Notes: generated by a model not told the origin, from the sequence alone. Positions 37,052 to 47,631 are shown, counted from the stretch's first letter. The stretch: 64,000 nt of DNA from Lachnospiraceae bacterium (GCA_022794255.1 JAAWEL010000057.1:28066-92065); one strand, 5' to 3'. Program-made: numbers and translations.

Positions 37052-39187
37052 ATGTTCAAAAGAGAGAAACTATTTGAAAAGTATAAGGAATTATACGAAG
37101 AATATTATAAGAAAAAGAAAAATATCGAAGCTGGGAATAAAAAAATTTGCGAGTTGGAGCAGAAAAAAGAACAGATAAAAGCATCTCTTAATGAAAAACG
37201 GATGCTTTGTCAACAAAGGTTAGACCAGCTGACAGAAAAAGAGGAAGGAACAAGTCCTCATAAGGGATATAATGAAGAATCATTGCGGAAGAAAAAAGAA
37301 AGAGAGGAAGCTAAAGAATTAGAAGAACTGGATTCTTTTTATGATAAGGCAATTGCAGATTTAGAATTTGAAATTGCGGAAAATAAGGAAAGAATGCAGC
37401 AGGAGCTGGAGACACAAGTTAAAATTATAGAAAATGATCCCGTAGTGGCAGAAAATTATCAGTCTTTTCAGGAGATAGTGAACAGAGAATTGCTTCCCAA
37501 CAGTATAAAAAATTATTTTTCAAATACCAGCAAAGAAGCAGTTATTGAGGAGGCATGTATTCAGAATGTAAATACAGTCCGGACGTATGCCTCACATGCA
37601 GTTCCGTTTCATGATATTCGGAACTATGCTCCTGACTGGCTGGAAAAGGTTGTAAATTTTGGCATTCCGGCTTTTGTCAGTCTTTTAGGATTCTTTGTAT
37701 TTTTTTTGGGTGTGTTTGAGCTGAGCTTTATCAGAGGAGCATCCAATGCTTTGGCATCCTTTTTACTCTGGTCTCTTATAGCAGCAATTGCTGGCGGAAT
37801 CTTCTATTTAATTGGACAGATGACAAAAGGTATTGGGAAGATAACCGGAATAATAGGAGCGATTTTAGGTTTTTTTATTGCCCTGCAATGGGATGTTGAG
37901 CTTCCTTACTTTGTAACAGATATCATTCAGCTTATTTTTAAGATCATAATCATCGCAGTGATTGGAATGGTTTCCTATTTTATAATTACGAGAACGGCTT
38001 TATCACCAAATATTTCGGGAATATTGGTGGAACGAATACCTGTTTTGCGAAAAATAGCCATGAACAGAGTAGAGGAGAACTTAGCAACAGGCGCTGTAAA
38101 ATATTATGTTCTTGCATATTACAGAGATATTCTGTCTGTGATAATAGACCGTGAGTTTGAAAAAGAAAATAATAGGTTATTTCAGAAATGGCAGGAGCTC
38201 CAACAGGAAAAAGAAGAAAAGAAACATTTAGTAAGCAGTAATGCAAATAAAAAATTGGAGCAGGAGCTTAAACGTCATAAATCTCAGTGGGAAATGGAAC
38301 ATGAAAAGTGCTTAAATGAAATGGAGCTGTGCAGGAAGAACCTTGAAAATTATGATAGAAAGCTGTTGGAAGAGGAAGCGAAATACGAAAACTCAATAAA
38401 GAAGATAAAAGATGATTCCCAGAATGCAGAGGAAGCACAAAAACAATATCGGCTGGAAATGAAAGAGATACTAAAGGAGCTAGATGAAAGCAAGTTCCCG
38501 GAGCTGACAGAGATTCCGGGAATAATTGCTCCAAGTGTATACATACTCCCGGAGTGGAAAAACGGAGAGCCCAAAATGATTCAGCAGCTGTGCCACAATG
38601 AAAAGCCGGTTTTGCTTGTATATCATACGAAAAAGGAAGATACGGATGAAAAAGCTTTGTTATACCAGGCAATGCAGAAGCTTATCGTAGAATTTTTGGG
38701 AAATAATCCGTGGGACGCCTTAAAGATTGGAGTAGTTGATACTGTTAATAGTGCCAGTGATTTGGGGAAAGCTGCCAGGGAGGAATTGTTAGATATATAT
38801 GATACAAAAAATATATCAAGATTATATGAAGATGTAGAAAGATATACAAAGAAAAATTCTCAGAATAATAAGTGGAAAGAGGAGATAAAGGAACGAGCCA
38901 GACGGTCCGGACAGATGTCAAAGGAATTTGCCTACAGGCTTGTATTTTTCCTGATTCCACCAAACCGTACATCGAATTGGTTTGATGACAGATTGTGGAA
39001 TATTATTGGTTCCGGGCTTAATTACGGATTTCTTCCGGTGTTTGTTGTGCCGGAGAGAGAATATATGAAAGAGAAAAAGGAGAGTGTTTATGGGGACATT
39101 GACAAGGTGGTAAAGGACCAGAAATATGATCTGGAGATGGAAGATGGGAAAGAAGATATAAAAATTAATGTAAAAAGAAGAGGATAA
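37052..39187 (+). CDS. Coiled-coil membrane protein with degenerate FtsK-like C-terminus
   Basis: 711 residues from ATG 37052 (AGGGGAGG upstream; an ATG at 37010 lacks one). Residues 1-130 and about 340-470 are highly charged Lys/Glu coiled coils. Four hydrophobic helices lie between about 200 and 315. The C-terminal part (about 490-690) has the run LLVYHTKKEDTDEKALLYQAM.. then WDALKIGVVDTVNSASDLG and FLPVFVVPERE, which mimics the order of strand, helix and strand in an FtsK/SpoIIIE motor but lacks Walker A and B. I read it as a membrane-bound partner of the downstream ATPase. No known family recognised with certainty; AT-rich. Confidence 0.7.
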   Translation: MFKREKLFEKYKELYEEYYKKKKNIEAGNKKICELEQKKEQIKASLNEKRMLCQQRLDQLTEKEEGTSPHKGYNEESLRKKKEREEAKELEELDSFYDKAIADLEFEIAENKERMQQELETQVKIIENDPVVAENYQSFQEIVNRELLPNSIKNYFSNTSKEAVIEEACIQNVNTVRTYASHAVPFHDIRNYAPDWLEKVVNFGIPAFVSLLGFFVFFLGVFELSFIRGASNALASFLLWSLIAAIAGGIFYLIGQMTKGIGKITGIIGAILGFFIALQWDVELPYFVTDIIQLIFKIIIIAVIGMVSYFIITRTALSPNISGILVERIPVLRKIAMNRVEENLATGAVKYYVLAYYRDILSVIIDREFEKENNRLFQKWQELQQEKEEKKHLVSSNANKKLEQELKRHKSQWEMEHEKCLNEMELCRKNLENYDRKLLEEEAKYENSIKKIKDDSQNAEEAQKQYRLEMKEILKELDESKFPELTEIPGIIAPSVYILPEWKNGEPKMIQQLCHNEKPVLLVYHTKKEDTDEKALLYQAMQKLIVEFLGNNPWDALKIGVVDTVNSASDLGKAAREELLDIYDTKNISRLYEDVERYTKKNSQNNKWKEEIKERARRSGQMSKEFAYRLVFFLIPPNRTSNWFDDRLWNIIGSGLNYGFLPVFVVPEREYMKEKKESVYGDIDKVVKDQKYDLEMEDGKEDIKINVKRRG

Positions 39188-39192
39188 GAAAA

Positions 39193-39924
39193 ATGAGTAC
39201 ACAAAAAAGAAGAATGAGTTTAAAAAAAGAAGAGCAGGAGAAACTTTTAAAGGTATATGAAAAGGCTTTGACGGAATTAAAGAGTGATACAGAGAAGCTG
39301 ATTAAAAATTTGTCTAATACGGCTGAAAGTGAGAGATTTAAACAAATTGTAGATATAGCAAATGCATCGATTCAATTTTATGCTGAAGATTTAAAAAATA
39401 TTATGTTATCGAATTATCAGGCTTGGAGGGAATCAAAGGTAAGCATCGCAAAACAGGTGGAAGCGTCATTAGCAGGTGATAATGCGGTTCTGGAGGCAAA
39501 GAGTCTTGAGAAGAATTTTGAAAGAAAAATTGAGGAAATGTATAAGAACATGCCAGGACTAATAAAGGTAGATGATACAACTCCTAATATTGATCCGGAA
39601 AAGATGGAACAGATAAAGCAGGAAATCACAAACTACGTAGAGAAGTTAAATGGGGCGGAAAGGAAACATAGATTAAGTATTAATAAATACGCAGAAGAAA
39701 ATCAGTTATTTATCGGGATTCAGGGACATGTGTCAGCTACATTTACAGCAGCCCATGAGGGATTTGCGGCCCGGGCCACACAGGTGAAGGGGTTAGCAGA
39801 TGAGCTTTCAAATATTTTAAAGCAGGCGGCAGCTGATATGGAACAAGCAAACAGCGACATGAAGAAAAAAGGAGTAAACAGCGCTAAGAATCTGGAACAG
39901 TTTCCCAAGCCAAGATTCCAATAG
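39193..39924 (+). CDS. Small helical protein, unknown
   Basis: 243 residues, nearly all predicted helix, Lys/Glu-rich, with no signal peptide or membrane segment. The C-terminal third (GIQGHVSATFTAAHEGFAARATQVKGLADELS) is less charged and Ala-rich. Helical size and position next to an FtsK-like ATPase suggest a substrate, adaptor or chaperone, perhaps a distant equivalent of WXG100/ESX-type secreted helices; but no WxG motif is seen. It starts 5 nt after the preceding gene. Confidence 0.6.
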   Translation: MSTQKRRMSLKKEEQEKLLKVYEKALTELKSDTEKLIKNLSNTAESERFKQIVDIANASIQFYAEDLKNIMLSNYQAWRESKVSIAKQVEASLAGDNAVLEAKSLEKNFERKIEEMYKNMPGLIKVDDTTPNIDPEKMEQIKQEITNYVEKLNGAERKHRLSINKYAEENQLFIGIQGHVSATFTAAHEGFAARATQVKGLADELSNILKQAAADMEQANSDMKKKGVNSAKNLEQFPKPRFQ

Positions 39925-40012
39925 GACCTTAATAAAATAGCACCTTCAAAAGAAATATATGGTAACAGCTTGGCTTGTCCGGGCTGTTATCCTACATATA
40001 GGGAGAAAGAAA

Positions 40013-43000
40013 ATGGCTACAACAGAGCAGAGACTTCAGGAGATGATGGCTCAAAAGAGAAGAAAGGAGCAGGAACGGAAGGAGGTAACTTTTGATGCTT
40101 TTCGGGACAATTTTAAATATGTAGTGGAATCAGATACATTCGACTACAAAGTCTTTCAGCAATTATGTATATGTCCAGAGCCTTATGGATTTATCAAAGA
40201 GTTTGATGAATATGAAAATAACCGGGGAAAATGTCAGAGTATTTTTAATAAAATGTTGTCAGATGATGGTTTTCTGAAAATAGAAAAAAAGGATTATTCA
40301 GAAGAGGCTGTGTGGACTCTTTCCTCTAATAATGGGTTGGGGTTGCGGATAGGACTTCGGGATTATAACCGGGATCAGATGGAACCATTGCAGCTTGATG
40401 AGGATAAATCCGGACATGCAATTTTGGTGGGAAAGGCAGGGGCAGGTAAATCAGAGCTGTTATGGGGGATTGTTTTAAATGCAATGAGAGAGTATTCTCC
40501 CTATGAGCTTCAGCTATATCTGGCAAATTTTCAGGCAGAAGAGAGGGAGGAAGAAAAACTCCGTCCCCATGTTCATCTTCTGGAAGATTATAATGAAGTA
40601 AAAAATATATTAGACTTGCTTACCTATGCAGAAACCTGTATGAGAGAACGAATTCGCTTATTTGATCGGATGGGCATAGAGATGCTCAGTGAATTAAAAG
40701 ACAAAGTTCATTCCGATTTTGGAAAGCTTGTTTTGCCAAGAAAATTGATCATAATAGACAGGGTATATTCTATATATAAAGAAGCATCTGATAAGGAAGT
40801 TGGAAATCTGAATCGTTTAATAGGAAACATCATCGAGGATGGCGCCAGGAGCGGCATCCATTTACTGTTGTCTGCGAGAGAGCCCAGTACCAGGATGAAT
40901 GAAGATATTATTGCCAAATGCAACAATTGGATCGTGATGAAAAGTAAAGCAGAGCTGTCAAAGAAACTTTTAGAAGATGACAGAGCTGTTGATCTGGAAG
41001 CTGGTGAGCTATGGCTTAGACAAAAGGAGCACAGAGATGGCAGTGAGAAATATAAAGCACCTTTGATCGGAATTGATGATCCGGAAAAGCTTCTTGGACA
41101 AGCAGACTGGATTTTAAATTTTGGCTCCTATCCAAATCAGGTGTGTGATTCTGGCGACATATACGGAGATTTACTGAGAGAAATTCAAAACGGGAAACAG
41201 GGAATTGAACGATTAGGGCATATTTCTATGTCTTACGAAGAAATTGCACAGTTTAATGAGTTTATCGAAAAAAGAAATAACACATTGGCTTATGATGATT
41301 TTAAAAAGGGATTTGTCAGAGTTCTTCAACAAAATCGGAAGCGATTTGCAAAAGAGCTTCCACCAGGGGATATTTTTGAGAAAGAGATAGTTCGCTGCAG
41401 GGAACCCTTGGAATTTTTGAAGGAATACAGTGAACGGTTTATTACAGAGCAAAAAAGAATACAAAATAACGGTGATAATCAAAAGTCATCCCAGGAGATT
41501 TACTGGGATATTTTGAAACAGGATATGGATGAGGATAGAACCCGGTTTGAGAGAATTTACTTTAAGAAGCCGGAAGAGTTTATGTGGTTTAATACCACGG
41601 CAAAAGGGATTAATTTGCGTCCGGGGCTTTTAAATTATAATAGAAATAATCCGATTGCAGTGCCCATGGGAGATGCCCATGTTCACGGAATGATTGTAGG
41701 ACGCACAGGAGCCGGTAAATCCGTTTTTATTAATAATCTGATTTTTAATCTTTTGTTAGAATATGCACCATGGGAACTGGATCTGTATCTGGTGGATTTT
41801 AAGATGGTGGAGCTGAGCCGCTATATGACCAAGGGTTTTACTCCTCATGTGAATGCCTGCGCAGCAACCAGTGAAGTGCGATACGTGGTATCTATGATTC
41901 AGTATCTGGTGGATTGTATGAAGGCCCGTCAGAATTTTTTCAAATGTCTGGGGGTAAAGAGTGTAAAGGAATTCCGAGAAACCGTAAAGAAGCGGTTGGG
42001 ATACGAGATAGTCATGCCAAGAGTCTTGCTTTTGGTAGATGAGTTCCAGCAGATGTTCCTGGAATCTACTAGCAGAGAGTCAGAACAGATCAGCGATATG
42101 CTGACAGCGATTACCAAGCTGGGGCGGGCAACCGGATACCACCTTCTTTTTGCAAGTCAGGAGATGTCTCAAACTCTCAGCGGAAATGTATTTGCCAACT
42201 TTAAATTACGGTTTGCACTCACCTGTGAAAAAGAGATTTCCACCACAGTCCTGGGCAATTCTGCTGCAGCTGATATCAAAATAGGAGAAGTTCTCCTTAA
42301 TACGGAATCCGGGGCAGAGGAGGATAACCGCAAATTTAAGGTACCATTTATTGATGACGGAAATGAAGAATATTTTGATGGATTTTTAAGAAAGCTTCAA
42401 GAGATGGCTGCTGATTGGAAATATGAGAAAACCGGTAAATTTTATGAGGAGGACAGGCAGGACAGCATAGAAGAATTTGAAAATATTTTGTCAGGAATGC
42501 AAATCATAAAAGACAGGAAGCTGGAAAATGGCGGTGGAAGATATTTTGATATTGTAGTTTTGGGAAATCCGGTTGTATACAACAATAAGAAAAGAGATTT
42601 GGAAACATTCTTTATAGAGAAAGGGGTCAACAAAAATATTATGGTCCTTTCTCCCAATGTGGATGATCTGGTCTATGTGCAAAAGCTTCTGGCACTTAAT
42701 TTTTCCTATTCTTTTTATCAGCACCAGCAAGTATATGTTTCCTTAAACCCGATTATCCGGAATAAATACGAGATAGAAGAGGATCTGCAGGAGGTATCTG
42801 TACTTAATTCTGCAGAGGAGTTGGAGGACATCAACCTTTTGTTCCAGGACAGAAAAAATATAGCGGAGGCCATAAAAAAGTCTGGCAGTGAAGAAGAATA
42901 TCTTCAGAATCTGGTTGATTTAGAAATTATCAATATTTCTGTTGATGAGATAAAGGAGATTTTGGGAACGGAACTAATCTGTGAGGATATTTTTGAAATA

Positions 43001-43441
43001 ACTGAATTTATGGATAATGACAGGCTGGCGTATCTGCTTCGGTGCTATTATAATGCCCGGATGAAAGGTATGAGTGAGATTTTTAAATCAACGGTTGTGT
43101 GGATCAGTGGGTGCGAAAGCGTGGGTAGTGCATTGGATTATGATCTGTTGCGTTCAGGGCTGGAATATAATATTTTGTTGGTTTTCTTTGCTACATCTAT
43201 AGATGATATGGATATAAGCCTCAGATTATCCAATGAGTATATTTTTATGGGAGGGAATTTCCCGGATTTTTATGATAAATTTGAGATTCCTTATACAAAG
43301 AAGGATATGGATTCGATTGTCATAGATTTTAAAATCAAGAGCTTAAACACAGTACGATCCTTTAAAAAATGTAGTGTGCTTTTTAAGGAAAGTGAGGCGC
43401 CGTGTATTACAGATCAGGAACTGGAATCACTTTGTTTTTGA
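40013..43441 (+). CDS. FtsK/SpoIIIE-type ATPase with two motor domains
   Basis: 1142 residues from ATG 40013 (RBS AGGGAG). Motor domain 1 has Walker A GKAGAGKS (140-147), but the Walker B position reads IIIDR (D249-R250) with the catalytic glutamate replaced. Motor domain 2 is intact: Walker A GRTGAGKS (563-570), LVDFKMVELSRYM, and Walker B LLLVDEF (D676-E677), then GRATGYHLLFASQEM. A third C-terminal region (about 830-1140) has no motif but the length of another domain. No membrane helix is seen, unlike DNA-pumping FtsK. The two-motor, intact/degenerate pattern recalls EccC/EssC of type VII secretion. No relaxase or division gene nearby. Confidence 0.88.
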   Translation: MATTEQRLQEMMAQKRRKEQERKEVTFDAFRDNFKYVVESDTFDYKVFQQLCICPEPYGFIKEFDEYENNRGKCQSIFNKMLSDDGFLKIEKKDYSEEAVWTLSSNNGLGLRIGLRDYNRDQMEPLQLDEDKSGHAILVGKAGAGKSELLWGIVLNAMREYSPYELQLYLANFQAEEREEEKLRPHVHLLEDYNEVKNILDLLTYAETCMRERIRLFDRMGIEMLSELKDKVHSDFGKLVLPRKLIIIDRVYSIYKEASDKEVGNLNRLIGNIIEDGARSGIHLLLSAREPSTRMNEDIIAKCNNWIVMKSKAELSKKLLEDDRAVDLEAGELWLRQKEHRDGSEKYKAPLIGIDDPEKLLGQADWILNFGSYPNQVCDSGDIYGDLLREIQNGKQGIERLGHISMSYEEIAQFNEFIEKRNNTLAYDDFKKGFVRVLQQNRKRFAKELPPGDIFEKEIVRCREPLEFLKEYSERFITEQKRIQNNGDNQKSSQEIYWDILKQDMDEDRTRFERIYFKKPEEFMWFNTTAKGINLRPGLLNYNRNNPIAVPMGDAHVHGMIVGRTGAGKSVFINNLIFNLLLEYAPWELDLYLVDFKMVELSRYMTKGFTPHVNACAATSEVRYVVSMIQYLVDCMKARQNFFKCLGVKSVKEFRETVKKRLGYEIVMPRVLLLVDEFQQMFLESTSRESEQISDMLTAITKLGRATGYHLLFASQEMSQTLSGNVFANFKLRFALTCEKEISTTVLGNSAAADIKIGEVLLNTESGAEEDNRKFKVPFIDDGNEEYFDGFLRKLQEMAADWKYEKTGKFYEEDRQDSIEEFENILSGMQIIKDRKLENGGGRYFDIVVLGNPVVYNNKKRDLETFFIEKGVNKNIMVLSPNVDDLVYVQKLLALNFSYSFYQHQQVYVSLNPIIRNKYEIEEDLQEVSVLNSAEELEDINLLFQDRKNIAEAIKKSGSEEEYLQNLVDLEIINISVDEIKEILGTELICEDIFEITEFMDNDRLAYLLRCYYNARMKGMSEIFKSTVVWISGCESVGSALDYDLLRSGLEYNILLVFFATSIDDMDISLRLSNEYIFMGGNFPDFYDKFEIPYTKKDMDSIVIDFKIKSLNTVRSFKKCSVLFKESEAPCITDQELESLCF

Positions 43442-43463
43442 ATAACAGGATAGGGAGGAAAAA

Positions 43464-46400
43464 ATGAACGGTATATCAATGTCCAAGGAAAATGTTCAGG
43501 ATGTATTTACAATCTTGCAGAATTGTCTGGAGGATTTTCAAAAGGCAAATAAAGCACTTCACAGTGAATATGAGAAGATTGTTTTAGATACGAATAATAA
43601 GCGGTATCTTGATTTGGGAAATGAGATTTTTGACAGCTATAATAAAGAAATCAACGATAAGTTAAGGAGAAAAATGATGGAGGCCTGGGGAACGTCTTCT
43701 GCCTCACTGTCAGACACACTAAAAAAAGTGGGAGCAGGAGCAAAGGCAGAAGAATTAGCCAGGATAATTGAAAAAAAAATTGAGGAGACGGTCAGACTTT
43801 CTGGGAGAATGACGCTATTACAGCAAAATCTGAGCGGAGAAGTAGTCAGCGATGATAGGGATTATGATAAAATCATACAGCTATTAAGTATATATGAAAA
43901 CTATTTGAATGAATCAAAACATAAATATGAAAATACGATAAAAAATAAAAGTCGAAGCAACCAATTATATAGACAATTAAATCCTGTTATAAATATCATC
44001 TTTGGATTGTCAGAGAATTTTATGTCTATTATTAATGGGATTGTAGAGAAAGAAAAGGAAAATTTTATTGCAAAAAGGTTACAAATATCGGATCAATCAA
44101 AACCGTCCGGAATGACTTTTACTGTGGCAGGGGCAGCAGGGTCTACATCCGGAGCGACAGCAGGAATGGTAGCTAATACTGCAGGCAGAGGGGCGGCGGT
44201 TCTTGCAAATGGAGGTGTAAGGCAGAATACAGCAGGGGCTGCATCTAAAGGAAAAAAATCGATAGAAGAAGTACTGAGGTATTATGCAAAATTATTAATA
44301 AATGAGGAAGAGAAAGAAGAGATATGGAAGAAATTAACAATATATATATTAAAAAAAATTGTTATAGAACAAACAAAAGACGGTCAATCGCATGAACAAT
44401 TAGTAGAACAATTAATGATTATTTATGAAACATATTTTAATTTTACCAGAATAGGAGTAACAGTTAAAAGTGCAAATGAGTGGAAGGCATATACTAACAA
44501 GAAAATAGCTGCTTTTATAAGAGAAAATCCAGGTTTGTTTGAAGGAGAAAAGGGTTGGGACGAAAAATATTCACCAGGTGTTTATAGCAAATTGAGCCGG
44601 TTGATCCAAGAGAATTGCAAAAAGGGAACACTAGATAAAACTGCAAAATATGAATTTATGGCAATAACGGATTTGATTATAAATGAAATCCAATTATCCG
44701 CAGATTCAGAATATGAATATCCGAAGTTTTGTGTGATGGCTGGTGAAATGATTTTGAGCATATTAAACGGACAGTCTATTAGTCCAGGATATCAGTTTTT
44801 AGTGCGGGCAGACATAAAAGAAAAGAAATATAAGGATGTTCAGAAGGATATTGGAATAAGATTATTTGAGGAAATGTATAAAGACTGGCATGAGGTTCAG
44901 GTATCAAATGAAGAGAAAGCTGCCATATGTAAATATACATCAAAGAAAGATGAAGGGCAGACAGATATATATAAGCTAGTAAATAATGTTTTGAGGGGAG
45001 AAATCCAGGATGAATCCGGAATTTATTTGGATATTATAAATAAAATAAGAGAGGCATTAAGGAAAACAGCGGCCCCTGACAATATACTGCTTTATAGAAG
45101 TGCATCTTTGCTGGATTTTAAAGAATTAGCACAGACAGCGGATCCAAAAGAGATCGCACGTATGTTGGAATGCGAACCAGAAAGATTTATCGGAAAAACA
45201 TTGGAGATACCTACTTTTTTAAGTACTACTGTATGTGAGACCATAGCAGGAGATGCTACATATGACAGATCTCTGGAAAGGTATGAGTTGGTAATTCAAA
45301 CGCCCAAGGGGACATTGGCGGGTTTTTTACCTCTAAGTGAACAGCTTGGATTTACAAAACATGGAGGTGAAAAGGAGGTTCTTCTTACGGATGGGATGAT
45401 ATTACAGATAAAGAAAATTACTTTGCGCAGCCCGGAAGAGCGGAGATTTATAGGCGGAAGCAATTTGATGTATAAGGTGACAGTGGAAATTGTTGACAGA
45501 AAGAATCAAAATATTATAGTACTTCGGGGAGATGATTTTGATGAAAGCAATTATTCAAAAGAGAGTATAGAAGGACTGAAAAAAATTATAGCAGACAATT
45601 TTAAAAAGGAGGGAGGAATTGAGGCAATTGCTGAGGCTTGTAGTGAAGAGGTTTTCCAGTTTTTCAAAAGACAGTGTGATATTCTGAGAGAAGATTTGCA
45701 AAAACAGGTGCGTGATTTACAATCAGAAAGAAAAAAGGAAGATTTACGGCTGGCACTAATAGAAAAGGGGCTGTATGGAAGATATTCTGTTAATAATATC
45801 ACGGTAAATGCGATGAGAAAATGTGTTCAGACAGTAAATCCCGTTTTGGATCGATTGGACAAAGCTTGTAAGGACGAATTTGACAAGAAAATAGAGAATG
45901 AAGAAAAGATAGCATATGGATATAATCTAGTAAAGCAGGCGGTAAGCTTTTTATCATCAACATTAAGGGTTTTTGCATTGGGAAAAGCGTTTAATGGACT
46001 TTTGGGATGTGCTGTGAATAACGAAAATCATGTAACATGGTTTGAAAACGGGGTTAGAGAATACGAACAAAAATATACCGGGGAATCCAATGGGAAATAC
46101 GAATGTGTTCTGACACCTGAATTTAGTGTCCATTTGGGGAATTATCTATTTCCATATTTGGGCAAAGTTTTTGGAGCGGGAAGGAGAGCGGGACAGAAAC
46201 AAAAGTTACAGAACCTGTGGACATTAACGAAATTGAATATGGAAATAGCTCCCAGTAATAACCTGTTGGAGCAATATATATTTGAACACTATAATATGAA
46301 GCTATATAAAAAACACGGATTAGATAAGAATAGCAATCCCTTTAGTAAAAAAAAGGCGCTTAAATTTTATGAACAGAAAAATTTGAGATGGAGCGAAGTC

Positions 46401-46709
46401 CATTGGGTCCTGTACAATGTTACAGATGAAAAAGCCCGGAGAGTATTTGAGGATGCATATTTTACTGTAGTATTCTACTGGAATAGGCATAAAAATGGTT
46501 TTGGAAAATGTAAGAATAAAGAGGAACAGGAGGGGATCATATTAAATCTAATGAGGGCTGCCATGGTAAGAAGTGATTACAGCCAGACACAAACAGCAAC
46601 CGGAATGATTGACTCTCTGTATGATTACAAAAAAAATATTTTAAAAATAACAGCAGATACCAGCAAATATCCTACAGAGTATTGGACAGGAAAAAGAATA
46701 GAATCTTAA
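43464..46709 (+). CDS. Large protein with embedded ADP-ribosyltransferase domain
   Basis: 1081 residues, RBS GGGAGG. Residues 1-250 are helical, with a low-complexity Gly/Ala/Thr stretch at about 215-265 that looks like a linker. Residues about 490-670 form a mono-ADP-ribosyltransferase of the exoenzyme/VIP2 type: helical lobe (SNEEKAAICKYTSKKDEG, VNNVLRGE), R545 in LLYRSA, S587-T-T in PTFLSTTV, and E636-x-E638 in GGEKEVLLTDG - the complete R-S-E triad. The C-terminal 400 residues are unclassified. ExE-type members modify arginine or other residues. As the only recognisable enzyme of the operon, it is the likely effector. Target unknown. Confidence 0.85.
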   Translation: MNGISMSKENVQDVFTILQNCLEDFQKANKALHSEYEKIVLDTNNKRYLDLGNEIFDSYNKEINDKLRRKMMEAWGTSSASLSDTLKKVGAGAKAEELARIIEKKIEETVRLSGRMTLLQQNLSGEVVSDDRDYDKIIQLLSIYENYLNESKHKYENTIKNKSRSNQLYRQLNPVINIIFGLSENFMSIINGIVEKEKENFIAKRLQISDQSKPSGMTFTVAGAAGSTSGATAGMVANTAGRGAAVLANGGVRQNTAGAASKGKKSIEEVLRYYAKLLINEEEKEEIWKKLTIYILKKIVIEQTKDGQSHEQLVEQLMIIYETYFNFTRIGVTVKSANEWKAYTNKKIAAFIRENPGLFEGEKGWDEKYSPGVYSKLSRLIQENCKKGTLDKTAKYEFMAITDLIINEIQLSADSEYEYPKFCVMAGEMILSILNGQSISPGYQFLVRADIKEKKYKDVQKDIGIRLFEEMYKDWHEVQVSNEEKAAICKYTSKKDEGQTDIYKLVNNVLRGEIQDESGIYLDIINKIREALRKTAAPDNILLYRSASLLDFKELAQTADPKEIARMLECEPERFIGKTLEIPTFLSTTVCETIAGDATYDRSLERYELVIQTPKGTLAGFLPLSEQLGFTKHGGEKEVLLTDGMILQIKKITLRSPEERRFIGGSNLMYKVTVEIVDRKNQNIIVLRGDDFDESNYSKESIEGLKKIIADNFKKEGGIEAIAEACSEEVFQFFKRQCDILREDLQKQVRDLQSERKKEDLRLALIEKGLYGRYSVNNITVNAMRKCVQTVNPVLDRLDKACKDEFDKKIENEEKIAYGYNLVKQAVSFLSSTLRVFALGKAFNGLLGCAVNNENHVTWFENGVREYEQKYTGESNGKYECVLTPEFSVHLGNYLFPYLGKVFGAGRRAGQKQKLQNLWTLTKLNMEIAPSNNLLEQYIFEHYNMKLYKKHGLDKNSNPFSKKKALKFYEQKNLRWSEVHWVLYNVTDEKARRVFEDAYFTVVFYWNRHKNGFGKCKNKEEQEGIILNLMRAAMVRSDYSQTQTATGMIDSLYDYKKNILKITADTSKYPTEYWTGKRIES

Positions 46710-46722
46710 GAGGATAAAAGAA

Positions 46723-47607
46723 ATGAAGAACATTTTTACAATCAATTTAAATAGCAGAGGAATACGCTACGAGTCAGAAGAACCAATTGTAAAAGTACAA
46801 AGCGATTCAAATGTAACAGAAATGCAGGAAGTACAAAGCGCAGAAATAGAAGCGTTTCAAGGAGTAGAGTATAAAGATATCCTGACAAAGCTGTCAAAGT
46901 TAAAAATGCTTAATACTTTTTCCAGCATTTGCTTTATATTTCTCCTGTTTTGTCCGGTCAAGCCGGCATTGATTTTATTGCCAGTAATTGGGCTGGTGTT
47001 TAAAATACTGATTTATACCACATGGCGTGTAAGCCTGATTTATAATTTTCAGGATGGATATGAAGCAACCTATAAAAACAGGGTAGATGCATGGCTAAAG
47101 TTAAGAAAAAGCGCGGACCTAATGCAAAAGACAGCATCAGGGAAGATTAAAAACAGAAAAACAGCTGCAGGTATGAGTGAAAGTTTTAAATGGGAGAAAG
47201 TAAAAATTTCATCAGGAAAGCCTGCATACATTCACACAAATGTCAAGGTGGTCCGGATTGATCTGAAGAGAGAAACACTCTATATATTACCGGATAAAAT
47301 TTTAATTGAAAAAAACGGAAAATTGGGAGCAGTAGATTATCTGAAAACTACAATTTATGTGAGAAAAAATGAGATAAAGAATGGCGATTGCCATATACCA
47401 TCGGATACAACAGTATCACGTTATTCCTGGCAGTACGTGAATCGGGATGGAAGTCCGGATAAGCGTTTCAAAGATAACAAAAAAGTTCCTATTTGCTGGT
47501 ATGGTGGGATTTACATTCAATCCCCAGAAGGACTAAATGTGGCGATTTTTGTTTCTAATCTGAATCTGGCATCAGAATTGGAAATTGCTATCAATCAGGA
47601 ATATTAA
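46723..47607 (+). CDS. Small membrane protein, conserved C-terminal domain
   Basis: 294 residues: an acidic N-terminal tail (1-60), two closely spaced hydrophobic helices (about 64-106), and a C-terminal beta-rich domain. The latter has LYILPDKILI, KLGAVDYL, then VNRDGSPDKRFKDNKKVPICWYGGIYI, a pattern I recall from uncharacterised membrane proteins. Cytosolic location of the domain is likely. It starts 13 nt after the ART gene. Possibly an anchor or regulator of the system. Confidence 0.6.
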   Translation: MKNIFTINLNSRGIRYESEEPIVKVQSDSNVTEMQEVQSAEIEAFQGVEYKDILTKLSKLKMLNTFSSICFIFLLFCPVKPALILLPVIGLVFKILIYTTWRVSLIYNFQDGYEATYKNRVDAWLKLRKSADLMQKTASGKIKNRKTAAGMSESFKWEKVKISSGKPAYIHTNVKVVRIDLKRETLYILPDKILIEKNGKLGAVDYLKTTIYVRKNEIKNGDCHIPSDTTVSRYSWQYVNRDGSPDKRFKDNKKVPICWYGGIYIQSPEGLNVAIFVSNLNLASELEIAINQEY

Positions 47608-47631
47608 TAGCAAAGGAGGAAATCAAACACC

